Source of the DNA: Elusimicrobiota bacterium
Lineage (GTDB): Bacteria > Elusimicrobiota > Elusimicrobia > FEN-1173
Assembly: GCA_022703335.1 (NCBI GenBank)
Contig: JAKLDV010000010.1
Coordinates: 1-38,276, forward strand
Direction: 5' to 3'
Length of the DNA: 38,276 nt
Shown: positions 14,979-23,482 of the stretch, one piece after another
Position numbering within the stretch: position 1 is the stretch's first letter
Layout of the letters: each line of letters starts with the position of its first letter
Made by a program: the position numbers and the translations under genes
Notes under the pieces: model-generated
The model's input: the letters and a program-made list of their open reading frames with translations, nothing else
Told to the model about the DNA's origin: nothing
Databases searched by the model: none

Positions 14979-16553
14979 TCATACAGGAAACTCCACCAGG
15001 AACTCGCTCCCCACCCCCAGCTCACTCCGGACGCTCAACGCCCCGCCGTGCTGCTGCACGATGCCGTAGGAGATGGAGAGACCCAACCCGGTCCCCTGTC
15101 CAACCGGCTTGGTCGTAAAAAACGGATCGAACATACGGGACATGTTTTCCTCGCTGATTCCCACGCCGTTGTCCCGAAAGACGACGGAAACGCCGGAGGG
15201 CGAGCGCCCCACAACGATCTCGATACGACCGTCTTTCCGGTCCCCCACGGCCTGGCGGGCGTTGGTCAGCAGGTTCAAAAAAACCTGCTGCAGCTGGCTC
15301 TTGTCTCCCAGAAGCACGGGAGACTCCTCCGGAAATTCTTTGACGATCCGGATCCCCGACGACGAGAAGTCGTATTTCACCAGGTCCAACGTGGCCTCCA
15401 GGAGCGCGACGACGGCGAGTTTTTCCTTCCGGGGCTCCTCGCGGCGGCTGAATTGAAGGAGGTTCTGAATGATCTGGCGGCAGCGCTGACTCTGTTTGTG
15501 AATGCATTCCAGATCCTCGCGTTGAGAGGGCGTCAGGGTCTTGTCATCCAGAAGCAACTGAGCGAAACCCATGATGCCCGTCAACGGATTGTTCAACTCA
15601 TGGGCGACCCCGGCGGCCAGCTGGCCGACGGCCGCCAACTTCTCGGTCTGAAACAACTTCGCCTGCGTTTCTTTCAACCGCAGATTCGCCTCTTCCAGGC
15701 GGCCGATGTTTTGCTCCAGCGCCCGGTAGAGCCGGACGTTGTATACGGCATGGGCCAACTGGGAACAAAAGATCCCGCATCGCTGAAGTTCATCCGACAG
15801 GAACGGTTTTTCTCCCTTCCGCTGCCCCGCGTAGAGGACCCCCAGAAGGTTCCCGTCCACCACCAGGGGACAAAAGATGCCGGGCCCCGCCGCCGAGGCG
15901 GGGTCCGGTGAAAGAGCGACCGCCAGGGGGTCCGGCGGGACGGGTTTTCCGCCGGACAGTTTCTCCTGAACCGTCCGGCGGACGAGCCCTAAGACCGCCT
16001 CGTCGCAACCCAGGGCGGCGGCGGTCGTCAGGGCTCCCGCCTCGTCCATGAGCATCAGACAGACGCCGTCGGCGGAAAAGATCTCCCGCGCCGCCTCCAC
16101 CGCGCGAGGAAAAAGAACGTCCGCCCGGATGGTATTGAACACCGAACGGCTCGTCTTATAGATCGCCGCCAGCGCCCGCAACTCTTTTTTCTCCAGGGCC
16201 TTCTCGATAAGCAAAAAAACCTCGTCCATGTTGAACGGTTTCTGCACAAAATCATAGGCGCCGTATTTCATGGCCTCCACGGCGGTCTCGATGGTGCCGT
16301 ACCCCGTGCTGATGATCACCTCCACGTCCGGGTCCAACGCCTTGACGGCCCGGAGCGTCTGGATCCCGTCGACTTTCGGCATCTTCAGGTCGCTCAAGAC
16401 CAGATGGAACTTTTCGTTCCGCGCTTTTCCGATGGCCTCTTCCCCATCCGCGGCGGTGGTTATCCGATAGCCTTTGGAAGCCAGCTCATACGAAAGCATG
16501 TCGCGCATCCCCTCCTCGTCATCCACCACCAGTATCTTCACCGGATCCGTCAT
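14979..16553 (-). CDS. Receiver-GAF histidine kinase (REC-GAF-HisKA-HATPase_c)
   Basis: A 524-residue soluble kinase. The receiver (5-120) has D11/D12, phosphoacceptor D55 (VLSDLKMPK), T83 and K105, with an NtrC-like GYGTIETAVEAMKYGAYDFVQKP region. A GAF-like domain (about 135-270) may bind a small ligand or receive conformational input. A short coiled coil (about 275-305) leads to HisKA with H318 (AHELNNPL) and an ATPase domain with N427/N431, DNGVGI from D461 and GTGLGLS from 487. AGGAGG lies at a good distance before the ATG. The H-box form HELNNPL is typical of NtrB-like kinases. It sits 33 bases before the next receiver-first kinase, and the two look like successive relay elements of one pathway. 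Confidence 0.9.
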   Translation of the reverse strand: MTDPVKILVVDDEEGMRDMLSYELASKGYRITTAADGEEAIGKARNEKFHLVLSDLKMPKVDGIQTLRAVKALDPDVEVIISTGYGTIETAVEAMKYGAYDFVQKPFNMDEVFLLIEKALEKKELRALAAIYKTSRSVFNTIRADVLFPRAVEAAREIFSADGVCLMLMDEAGALTTAAALGCDEAVLGLVRRTVQEKLSGGKPVPPDPLAVALSPDPASAAGPGIFCPLVVDGNLLGVLYAGQRKGEKPFLSDELQRCGIFCSQLAHAVYNVRLYRALEQNIGRLEEANLRLKETQAKLFQTEKLAAVGQLAAGVAHELNNPLTGIMGFAQLLLDDKTLTPSQREDLECIHKQSQRCRQIIQNLLQFSRREEPRKEKLAVVALLEATLDLVKYDFSSSGIRIVKEFPEESPVLLGDKSQLQQVFLNLLTNARQAVGDRKDGRIEIVVGRSPSGVSVVFRDNGVGISEENMSRMFDPFFTTKPVGQGTGLGLSISYGIVQQHGGALSVRSELGVGSEFLVEFPV

Positions 16554-16593
16554 GACCGCCGCCTCCTTGATTTTCAGATCGTCCCAGCCCGTC

Positions 16594-17067
16594 TCAGGCC
16601 GTCAACATGAGCAACCGGGCGCTGAGGGCCGTTTCCAGGTAGGGCAGGTCGAACGGTTTGATGATGTAGTCGCAGGCCCCCATCTCCATGGTTTTCCGCG
16701 CGATGTCCACATCCGCGTTGGCCGTGCTGATGATGACGGCGATCTCCCGGTCGATCTCGCGCACCGCTTTCAGGACCTCGATGCCGTTCATCTTCGGCAT
16801 CCACAGATCGAGGAGCATGATGTGCGGCCGTTCCTTCTTCACCAGCGACAGCGCCTCCACCCCCCCCTCCGCCACCGACACCGACAACCCCTTGCTTCTC
16901 AAAAACCGCTCCAATACCTTCCGAACCACCGGTTCGTCATCCACCACCAACACCCGCCCTTTCGGCGACGAATCTCCGGCGAAACGAGGCGGCCTTCCCA
17001 GGGGGTCCGCCACCCGCCCCACCACGCGGCCCGCTTTCGACAGTTCCTGTCCGTCGTTCTCCATCAT
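16594..17067 (-). CDS. Response regulator receiver protein with 36-residue N-terminal extension
   Basis: A 157-residue protein. The start is ATG 17067, chosen because GGGAGG lies five bases before it; the open frame continues to 17142 without support. Residues 1-36 are a polar extension rich in Gly, Arg and Pro. Residues 37-150 form a receiver with D43/D44, phosphoacceptor D87 (MLLDLWMPK), S114 and K137 (IIKPF). There is no DNA-binding domain. It lies between another receiver protein and the REC-GAF kinase in the signalling operon and probably serves as a phosphate carrier or protein-contact regulator. Confidence 0.87.
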   Translation of the reverse strand: MMENDGQELSKAGRVVGRVADPLGRPPRFAGDSSPKGRVLVVDDEPVVRKVLERFLRSKGLSVSVAEGGVEALSLVKKERPHIMLLDLWMPKMNGIEVLKAVREIDREIAVIISTANADVDIARKTMEMGACDYIIKPFDLPYLETALSARLLMLTA

Positions 17068-17095
17068 GTTTTCCTCCCGTCTCCTGCGATTTCGG

Positions 17096-17506
17096 TCAAA
17101 CGGCCAATGACAAGACTTCCCGAATCCGCGACTCGATGACATCCAGGCGGAACGGCTTCAGGATAAAATCCGCGGCGCCCCGTTTCATGGCATACACGGC
17201 GGTCTCAACGGTGCCGAATCCCGTGGTGATGATCACCGCCGTGCCCGGACACATCGTCCGGACCTTCTCCAGCAAATTCAGCCCGCTCAATCCGGGCATC
17301 ACGATGTCCGTGACGACCAGGTCATAATGCCTTTGCTCCAGAAGAGCCATCGCCTCCGCTGCGTCCCGGGCGGTCTCCACCTCACATCTCCTCCCCTCGA
17401 CGCAAGCGCGGAGAATCTCACGGAACCCCGGCTCGTCGTCCACCACCAAGATCCGCCGCCCCGGACCGTCCTGCTTTTTTTCCGAATGAGAGCCTTTCGC
17501 GGACAT
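17096..17506 (-). CDS. Single-domain response regulator (NtrC-type receiver)
   Basis: A 136-residue receiver domain after a short charged N-terminus. D23/D24, phosphoacceptor D67 (VVTDIVMPG), T94/T95 and K117 (ILKPF) are intact. The GFGTVETAVYAMKRGAADFILKP stretch (about 96-118, key residues G, T, V, A, K, P) is typical of receivers cut from NtrC-family regulators, but no AAA+ or HTH part follows. It starts nine bases after the stop of the large sensor kinase, which makes it the most likely first acceptor of that kinase. Confidence 0.88.
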   Translation of the reverse strand: MSAKGSHSEKKQDGPGRRILVVDDEPGFREILRACVEGRRCEVETARDAAEAMALLEQRHYDLVVTDIVMPGLSGLNLLEKVRTMCPGTAVIITTGFGTVETAVYAMKRGAADFILKPFRLDVIESRIREVLSLAV

Positions 17507-17515
17507 ATTTTTCTC

Positions 17516-20500
17516 CTATCCCCGGACCGACCCGTCCTTCGACTTTTCCAGCGTCGCCGCAAAAACGCGCTCCGGCTCCCGCCCCGTGCGCACGGGGAAT
17601 TTTATCGTGAAGGTGGTTTCACCGGGACGGCTTTGAAGATCGATGCTCCCGGAATGCCGCCGAACGATCTCATGCACCAGGCTCAACCCCAAACCGGTCC
17701 CCTGTCCCACCGGCTTGGTGGTGAAAAACGGCTCAAAAATATGCTGACGAAGCTCCGAAGGGACGCCGTTCCCCGTATCGCCCACTTTCAGGCAGACCCA
17801 GGAATGGATCCCCTCTTCCGCAAGCTCCGTGGCGATGGTCAATTTTCCACCGTCCGGCATGGCATCGATGGCGTTGTTGGCCAAGTTGATGATGATCTGC
17901 TGTATCTGTACTTTATTCCCCAAAATAGCCGGAATTTTCTCCGTCAATTGTTTCTCCACCTCCACCCGACTGATCCGGGCGCGAGCCTCTATCAAATGCA
18001 GAGCGCCCTCCACGGCCTGGTTCAGCTCGATCGGTCCCCTGTCCGGCTCGTGGACCCGGGAAAATGTCAGCAGATCCTGCACCAGGTTTTTGCAGCGAAG
18101 GGCCTCCCTCTCGATGGACCGCAGGGGCAGCTCCAATTTATCGCCGGCCGCGAGGCGCCGCACAACCCCCTGGGCGAACCCGAGGATGACACCCAGCGGA
18201 TTGTTGATTTCATGCGCCACGCCGGCGGCCAGCTGGCCCACCGCCGCCAGCTTCTCTTTCTGGGCCAGACCGGCCTCCATGTTCTTTCGGTCCGTGATGT
18301 CAAGACAGGACCCGATATAGCCGGCAAACTTCTTATCCATGTCATAGAACGGCCGGCCGGCGTCCAAAACCCAGCGATAAACCCCATCGTGCCGGCGGAG
18401 ACGGTATTCCATTTCAAACGGTTCGCGCTTCTTAAAGGCCTCCGAAAAAGCGTTCTGGCACTTCGCGAAGTCGTCCGGATGGAACCCCTCCGCCCACCCC
18501 TCGCCCATTTCCCGCTCCGCCGTTCGGCCGGTGAACGTGAGGAACGTCTTGTTGAAATAGTTGCACTTCCCGTCCACCCCGCACCTCCAAATGAACGTGG
18601 GGAATTCCTCGAACAGCGTAAGATAAAAATCGCGCGCCTGGCGGACCAGTTCCTCCGCGGCCCGGCGGTCCTCCTCCACGCCGATGGCCGAGGCCAGTAT
18701 TCCGATGAATTTCCGGTCCTCTTCCGTGGGGCGAACATCATGCCGATAAACGACGCACAAACTGCCGATGGACTCGCCGCGGCATTTCACGGCACGGCCG
18801 AGATAGGTCTTCAGTTCGTATTTCCTCACCGCCGGGTCCGACTCGGCGTAGGGCGTATGGGGCAGATCGGTCAGGATCACGGGCTCGTCGGCGTTCTCTC
18901 GAATGACCGAGGCGCAGATGCGCCCTTCGGCTTTCCCTTCGGAAGGCATGTCCGGCGGCGTTTTCCAACCGGAAACAAGGCACAGACTCCCCTTGTCCAG
19001 CCGCTGATAAAAAGCGCCGTCGGACACCAACAGGTTGCCGCAGAGAACCGTTAAACTCTGTATGTTCTTGACGTGGTCGGCGCCGAAGTTCAAAAAACAG
19101 TCGTTCAGGGCCTTCAACCGGTTTTCGGCCAAGTGCCGGGCGGTTACATCGTTGGCGATCCCCTCCACCGCCGCCACTCTTCCGTCCGGTCCGAAGACGG
19201 GCGTCTCCGTGACCTCCAAAAGATGAACGGACCGGTCTTTGTGATAGATCTCCACCAGATACGCCGGCTGCTGTATCCCCTGAATGCTCAGGTTCGTGTG
19301 GCGCTCCACCTCCCGGTTGATCGGGTTGTCCGTCAGGTATTCGGAGTAGTGGGTCAAGAACATCTCCGGATCGTATCCCAACACCTGTGTGATCGACGGG
19401 CTCAAGTACGTCATAACGCCGCCGGTGTCGTGCCGATAGAAGAAATAGTTCTGTCGAAGGTTTTCCACCAACCGCCGGAATTTCTCTTCGCTCGCCCTCA
19501 GAGACGATTCCGCCCTTTTCTGTTCCGTCATGTCTTTTGCCAGTGAAACGATGGCGACGGGCTTGTTGTCCCTGCCCACGAGAGCGGACATGGAATACAG
19601 CACGGGCAGCACGGTGCCGTCTTTGCGGACCATCTGCATCTCCAGGTTTTTCACCGTCTCCCCGGCCGACAGATGTTCCAAGGTGGCGTTTTTGTCGAAC
19701 TCCGCAAAAAGGACGCCGATGGGCTGATGAAGCAGTTCCGCGGCCTCATATCCCAGCGTGGACACCGCGGCCGAGTTGATTTTTTCCATATTGCCGAGGA
19801 GGTCCGTGACGATCAACATGTCCGCCACGTTCTCCAGAACCCCGTCCAGATAATTCCGGGAAACGCTGGTGACCTTCAACGCCTGGCTCATCCGGTTGAA
19901 ACTGCGGGCCAGATCCCCGAGTTCATCGTGGGACTCGGCCGAAACCATCTCCCCCAACCCGCCGTGGGCCACCTGATCCACCGCCGACGAGAGCCGGGCG
20001 ATGGGAGCCAGGAATTTGCGCGCGAACAACATCAGCGCCAAAAGGGCGACGAGGCTAATGGAGATGATGATCAGCGAAGCTCTCCGCGATTCCCGCCAGG
20101 CCACCCGAAGAGCCCGCGAGATGTCCAAACTCAGACGAATCGTCCCGAGGCGCTCACGGGCCCCCAGAAGCTCCTCCTCGGACCCCGACAAAACATGCCG
20201 CCAGACGGGGACGGTGAGCACCAGGACGGGTGGATCGTTTTCCATCAACACACGCCGCACGATCTTGTCGGAACGGATTCCTTCACGGAGGAGGGGGTCA
20301 TCCCACAGACGTCCCGTTTTCGACACGTTGGTATGCGCCAGGACCTTGCCAAGCTGATTGAACGCGCCGACGCCCGCGGCCCCGGTAACGCTCTGCATCT
20401 TCAGCAAAAGCGGAAGGAACTTACGTTCTTCGCCCGACTGAAACGCCGCCGTCATCTCGGGGCCTTTCGCCAGGGGCCGAACCAGCGCGGCGCTGCGTTC

Positions 20501-20617
20501 CCCCACCTCCGCCAAAATGGCGTTCTGAACGCCACTTTTCGCGAAATAGCCGATAAGCCCCGCCCCCACCAGCGCCGCGCCGCTCGTCACGGTCAAAAAT
20601 TTCGTCATTAATCTCAT
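17516..20617 (-). CDS. Membrane multi-sensor histidine kinase (periplasmic sensor-HAMP-PAS-PAS-GAF-PAS-HisKA-HATPase_c)
   Basis: A 1033-residue sensor kinase. The start is ATG 20617, which overlaps the TGA of the binding-protein gene by four bases. A first membrane helix (about 8-26) and a second (about 178-198) bracket a periplasmic domain of about 150 residues. HAMP follows (about 199-252). Two PAS domains lie at about 258-370 and 375-505, the second ending at IANDVTARH. A GAF-like domain runs about 515-650. A third PAS (about 660-780) has FHPDDF and ends in CLDITDRK. HisKA has H802 (AHEINNPL). The ATPase domain has N911/N915, DTGNG from D947 and GTGLGLS from 973. The periplasmic domain is well placed to read the adjacent binding protein. 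Domain limits are by eye. Confidence 0.9.
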   Translation of the reverse strand: MRLMTKFLTVTSGAALVGAGLIGYFAKSGVQNAILAEVGERSAALVRPLAKGPEMTAAFQSGEERKFLPLLLKMQSVTGAAGVGAFNQLGKVLAHTNVSKTGRLWDDPLLREGIRSDKIVRRVLMENDPPVLVLTVPVWRHVLSGSEEELLGARERLGTIRLSLDISRALRVAWRESRRASLIIISISLVALLALMLFARKFLAPIARLSSAVDQVAHGGLGEMVSAESHDELGDLARSFNRMSQALKVTSVSRNYLDGVLENVADMLIVTDLLGNMEKINSAAVSTLGYEAAELLHQPIGVLFAEFDKNATLEHLSAGETVKNLEMQMVRKDGTVLPVLYSMSALVGRDNKPVAIVSLAKDMTEQKRAESSLRASEEKFRRLVENLRQNYFFYRHDTGGVMTYLSPSITQVLGYDPEMFLTHYSEYLTDNPINREVERHTNLSIQGIQQPAYLVEIYHKDRSVHLLEVTETPVFGPDGRVAAVEGIANDVTARHLAENRLKALNDCFLNFGADHVKNIQSLTVLCGNLLVSDGAFYQRLDKGSLCLVSGWKTPPDMPSEGKAEGRICASVIRENADEPVILTDLPHTPYAESDPAVRKYELKTYLGRAVKCRGESIGSLCVVYRHDVRPTEEDRKFIGILASAIGVEEDRRAAEELVRQARDFYLTLFEEFPTFIWRCGVDGKCNYFNKTFLTFTGRTAEREMGEGWAEGFHPDDFAKCQNAFSEAFKKREPFEMEYRLRRHDGVYRWVLDAGRPFYDMDKKFAGYIGSCLDITDRKNMEAGLAQKEKLAAVGQLAAGVAHEINNPLGVILGFAQGVVRRLAAGDKLELPLRSIEREALRCKNLVQDLLTFSRVHEPDRGPIELNQAVEGALHLIEARARISRVEVEKQLTEKIPAILGNKVQIQQIIINLANNAIDAMPDGGKLTIATELAEEGIHSWVCLKVGDTGNGVPSELRQHIFEPFFTTKPVGQGTGLGLSLVHEIVRRHSGSIDLQSRPGETTFTIKFPVRTGREPERVFAATLEKSKDGSVRG

Positions 20618-21501
20618 GGCGCCACCGCCGTCGCACGCCTTTTGAGATCCTCGCTGATGTTGACCCCACACTCTCCGGCGGCGGTCATATTGAAAGCGAT
20701 GTCGAATCGAGGCGACGCGATATCACCGGACAGGCTTTCCCCGGCGAGCGCCCGACGCGCCGCGTTCGCCGCCGCCCGGCCGATGTCCCCGAAATCGACG
20801 TAGACCGCCGCGACGGAGCCGTAGTCGAGGAAACGTTTAACGGATGAATAGACGGGAAGTTTGTTCGCCCAACAAAATTCCTTGATCATCCTCACGTTTT
20901 GTTCGTTCAGGAGCAACGGGTCCGCCATGAGCCAAACGGCATCCACGCGCCCCTCCAGCCCCCGCAGGACATCGGGCAATTCATCCGACGACGTCACCTC
21001 CACCGGCAGCACCCTCACCCCCGACTCGTCCACTCTCCGGCTTTTCGCCAACCCCGAAAGGTGCGCGCTCCCCCACAAAACCGCCAGTCGTTTTAAATTC
21101 GGCTGAATCTCCTTGAGTTCCAGGATGATCGTTTGAAAAGAAGTCTCCATGGAAACCATCACGGTTTGTCCTTTTCTTTGGGCGGGATCAATCCAGGTGC
21201 CGGGGGCCAGACAATAGATCAGCGTCGTCCCCTCCGGATAGTTTTCCATCGCCGCCTTGCCGCCGAAAGCCACCACGACTTTTGCGGACGACGGCAAGGA
21301 CGGCGCGCCGTGGGATAAATCAAAAACAGCAACACCCCCCGGACCCATTCCCTCCCGAAACCCTTCCAGCGCCGCGGCGTAAGGCCCCGTGTTGGACGCC
21401 ACGACCGCCGCCACCGAGGCCTCGTCCGCGGCGGCCGAAACAGCCAGCGTCGCCGCCAGACAGAGAGAGAGCGCGGAACCGATGCCGTTTTTCCGTTTCA
21501 T
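20614..21501 (-). CDS. Periplasmic ABC_sub_bind-like binding protein (sensory)
   Basis: A 295-residue exported protein with a signal peptide (basic MKRKNG, hydrophobic core, cleavage near SAAADE). The two-lobe pattern resembles the ABC_sub_bind (DUF534/TrpX-like) family: VVVAFGGKAAMENYPEGTTLIYCLAPG in lobe one; then LKRLAVLWGS, VWLMADPLLLN and LPVYSSVKRFLDYGSVAAVYVDFGDIGRAAANAARRALAGE in lobe two (given here by position, about 140-265). No ABC permease or ATPase is nearby. Instead the gene lies between a TonB receptor and a sensor kinase with four-base overlaps on both sides. I infer that it presents a ligand to the kinase rather than to a transporter. The ligand is unknown. Confidence 0.8.
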   Translation of the reverse strand: MKRKNGIGSALSLCLAATLAVSAAADEASVAAVVASNTGPYAAALEGFREGMGPGGVAVFDLSHGAPSLPSSAKVVVAFGGKAAMENYPEGTTLIYCLAPGTWIDPAQRKGQTVMVSMETSFQTIILELKEIQPNLKRLAVLWGSAHLSGLAKSRRVDESGVRVLPVEVTSSDELPDVLRGLEGRVDAVWLMADPLLLNEQNVRMIKEFCWANKLPVYSSVKRFLDYGSVAAVYVDFGDIGRAAANAARRALAGESLSGDIASPRFDIAFNMTAAGECGVNISEDLKRRATAVAP

Positions 21502-23468
21502 GGCCTGAATTTATACTCCACGCCGACTTGGAAATTTCGCCCGTCCTGCGGGATCGTCGCCTGAACGAGCCCCCCATCGCCCGAAGCAAGGGAACTGGTA
21601 TTCGTCAGGTTATAAACGCCGAGGGTAAACCTCGGACCGTCCTCCCACGGCGACAAGGCCGCATTCAGCGAGATCACAACGTCCCCCGGCACTCGGGTGT
21701 TCTGGTAGCTGGTTCGACGACCCACATAGAAAGTTTCCAACCCCAGACTCGCCCGCCACGTTGAAAACCGCCGGGACAAACCGGCGACGCCGCTGTGGCG
21801 GGGCGAGTTGCTGAGCCGGCCGCCGCCGATTTCGCGCGTGCTTTGTCCGATGTATCCCAGACGGGCGGACAAACGGGACGAGACATCCCAGCGGGCCTCG
21901 AATTCGCCTCCCTTCGAAAGCACCTCCTCCATATTCTGAAACACCAAACTGCCGTCCGACGGGTCCACCGTCTGAGAGATCAAGTCGTGCACGTCGCTGC
22001 GATAGTAACCCGCGCTCAATTGCGGCCCGCCCCCGGCCAGCCGCCGCTCCCAGCGGGCCTCATAGGTGGTTATCCTCTCCGGCCTCAGCTGGGGGTTCCT
22101 TCGATAGCCGATGCCGTCCAGGAACATCTCGTACACCGAGGGCGCTCGAAAAGCCCGCCCATAAAGGAGTTTAAAGGAGGACCTCCGGTTCGGCTGAACG
22201 ATCACCGCCGCCCGCGGGTTGACGCTCTTGCCGAAAGACTGATAGTGGTCGTAGCGGCCGCCCGCGGTGAGGCTCAGAAAGCGCGCGGGCTTCAGTTCCT
22301 GCTGAAAGAAGACGGCCCATCGCCGGAGCGCGGCATGAACGTCCGTGTAAAGGGCATAGGGTTCCACGTCGTGGTTCCTCAACAAACCCTCCACGTTTTT
22401 CTCGAACTCCTGACCGACGAGGAACACGTTCTCCTCCCCGGCGACGTTGACGCTCAGGCGGGTTTCCTCCCCATACCATTCGGATTCGGCCAGGTCCCGG
22501 TTGACCAGGCGGGTCTCCGGAAAGGGACCGTCGTACACATAGTCGGCGACATAACGGTAATGGTCGGCGTACACCCGGCCATAGACGTTCACCGCCCCCC
22601 CCAACGGACGCTCCAGTTTCGTCTCCAGAAAACGCCGGGCATCCACGGTCCAGCTGCCGGGATCGTTGAACCGGGTCCCGAAGGACGCGGTGGGAATGCG
22701 TTTCCGGCGGCCGTTGCTGTTGCCCTGGATGGACAATCCGTCCCGGGTAAACGACGCGAAACCCGTGTAAGACTCCTCGCGATCGGCGTTTTCGGCAATC
22801 CCGCCGTTGATCGCCCCGAATTCCGGATACGACAGGTCCTGTCCCTCCATCCAGCGGTAGGACCCGGCGGCGAAAATCCCCCCTCGGGGACCGACGGGCT
22901 GGGTCCAGGAAAAAAATTCCCGGTTCGTCCCGTAGCTGCCCCCGCTCGCGTCCACGAAAACTTCCGGGGACGCGGAAGGCCTTTTGGTGAAAACGTTCAC
23001 CACGGCGAAAAAAGCGCTGTCGCCGTAGAGCGCCGACCCCGGTCCCTTCACCACCTCGATCCGGTCCACCGCCCGGATGTCCAGGTTGAAATCGTGTCCG
23101 AGGTAGGCGCCGCCATAACTGTTTTCGTTGATCCGATGCCCGTTGATCATGACCAGCACGCGGGAATTGTAGTCGCCGGGACGGCCAAACCCGCGTACCC
23201 ACAAATAGGTGTAGTTCCGGTCGTTGATGACGTAAAAACCGGGGATACTCTGGAGCGCCTCCCCCAACGTGCGGTACCCGTAAAGAGAGATCTCTTCCGC
23301 GGAGAGGACATAGGCCGCGGCCGGAACGCGAGAGATTTTCTGCGGGTGTTTCGCCGCGGTGACCACCTCGGCCTCGCTCTTGAAAAAATCAAAGACCTCA
23401 TCGCTCGGATAGGCGTTCCCCGCCGCAAAGAAGACCGCGATGAAAAAAGTTCCTATTCGCCGTTTCAC
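21498..23468 (-). CDS. TonB-dependent outer-membrane receptor
   Basis: A 656-residue receptor. The start is taken as GTG 23468, preceded by GAGGGGAG at about eight bases and 14 bases after the upstream stop; this gives a proper signal peptide (KRRIGTFFIAVFFAAG). The frame upstream to 23660 lies inside the regulator gene. After a short segment with a possible TonB box (EAEVVTAA), the plug domain (about 45-165) shows TLGEALQSIPGF, VRGFG, RVLVMINGHRINE and DRIEVVKGPGSALYGDSAFFAVVNVFTK, the classical plug signatures. The rest is a 22-strand-type barrel ending in GVEYKFRP. Such receptors import or sense siderophores, cobalamin, metals or glycans. Its stop overlaps the start of the periplasmic binding-protein gene, so both belong to one sensing unit. 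Confidence 0.92.
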   Translation of the reverse strand: MKRRIGTFFIAVFFAAGNAYPSDEVFDFFKSEAEVVTAAKHPQKISRVPAAAYVLSAEEISLYGYRTLGEALQSIPGFYVINDRNYTYLWVRGFGRPGDYNSRVLVMINGHRINENSYGGAYLGHDFNLDIRAVDRIEVVKGPGSALYGDSAFFAVVNVFTKRPSASPEVFVDASGGSYGTNREFFSWTQPVGPRGGIFAAGSYRWMEGQDLSYPEFGAINGGIAENADREESYTGFASFTRDGLSIQGNSNGRRKRIPTASFGTRFNDPGSWTVDARRFLETKLERPLGGAVNVYGRVYADHYRYVADYVYDGPFPETRLVNRDLAESEWYGEETRLSVNVAGEENVFLVGQEFEKNVEGLLRNHDVEPYALYTDVHAALRRWAVFFQQELKPARFLSLTAGGRYDHYQSFGKSVNPRAAVIVQPNRRSSFKLLYGRAFRAPSVYEMFLDGIGYRRNPQLRPERITTYEARWERRLAGGGPQLSAGYYRSDVHDLISQTVDPSDGSLVFQNMEEVLSKGGEFEARWDVSSRLSARLGYIGQSTREIGGGRLSNSPRHSGVAGLSRRFSTWRASLGLETFYVGRRTSYQNTRVPGDVVISLNAALSPWEDGPRFTLGVYNLTNTSSLASGDGGLVQATIPQDGRNFQVGVEYKFRP

Positions 23469-23482
23469 GGGATACGCTCCCC

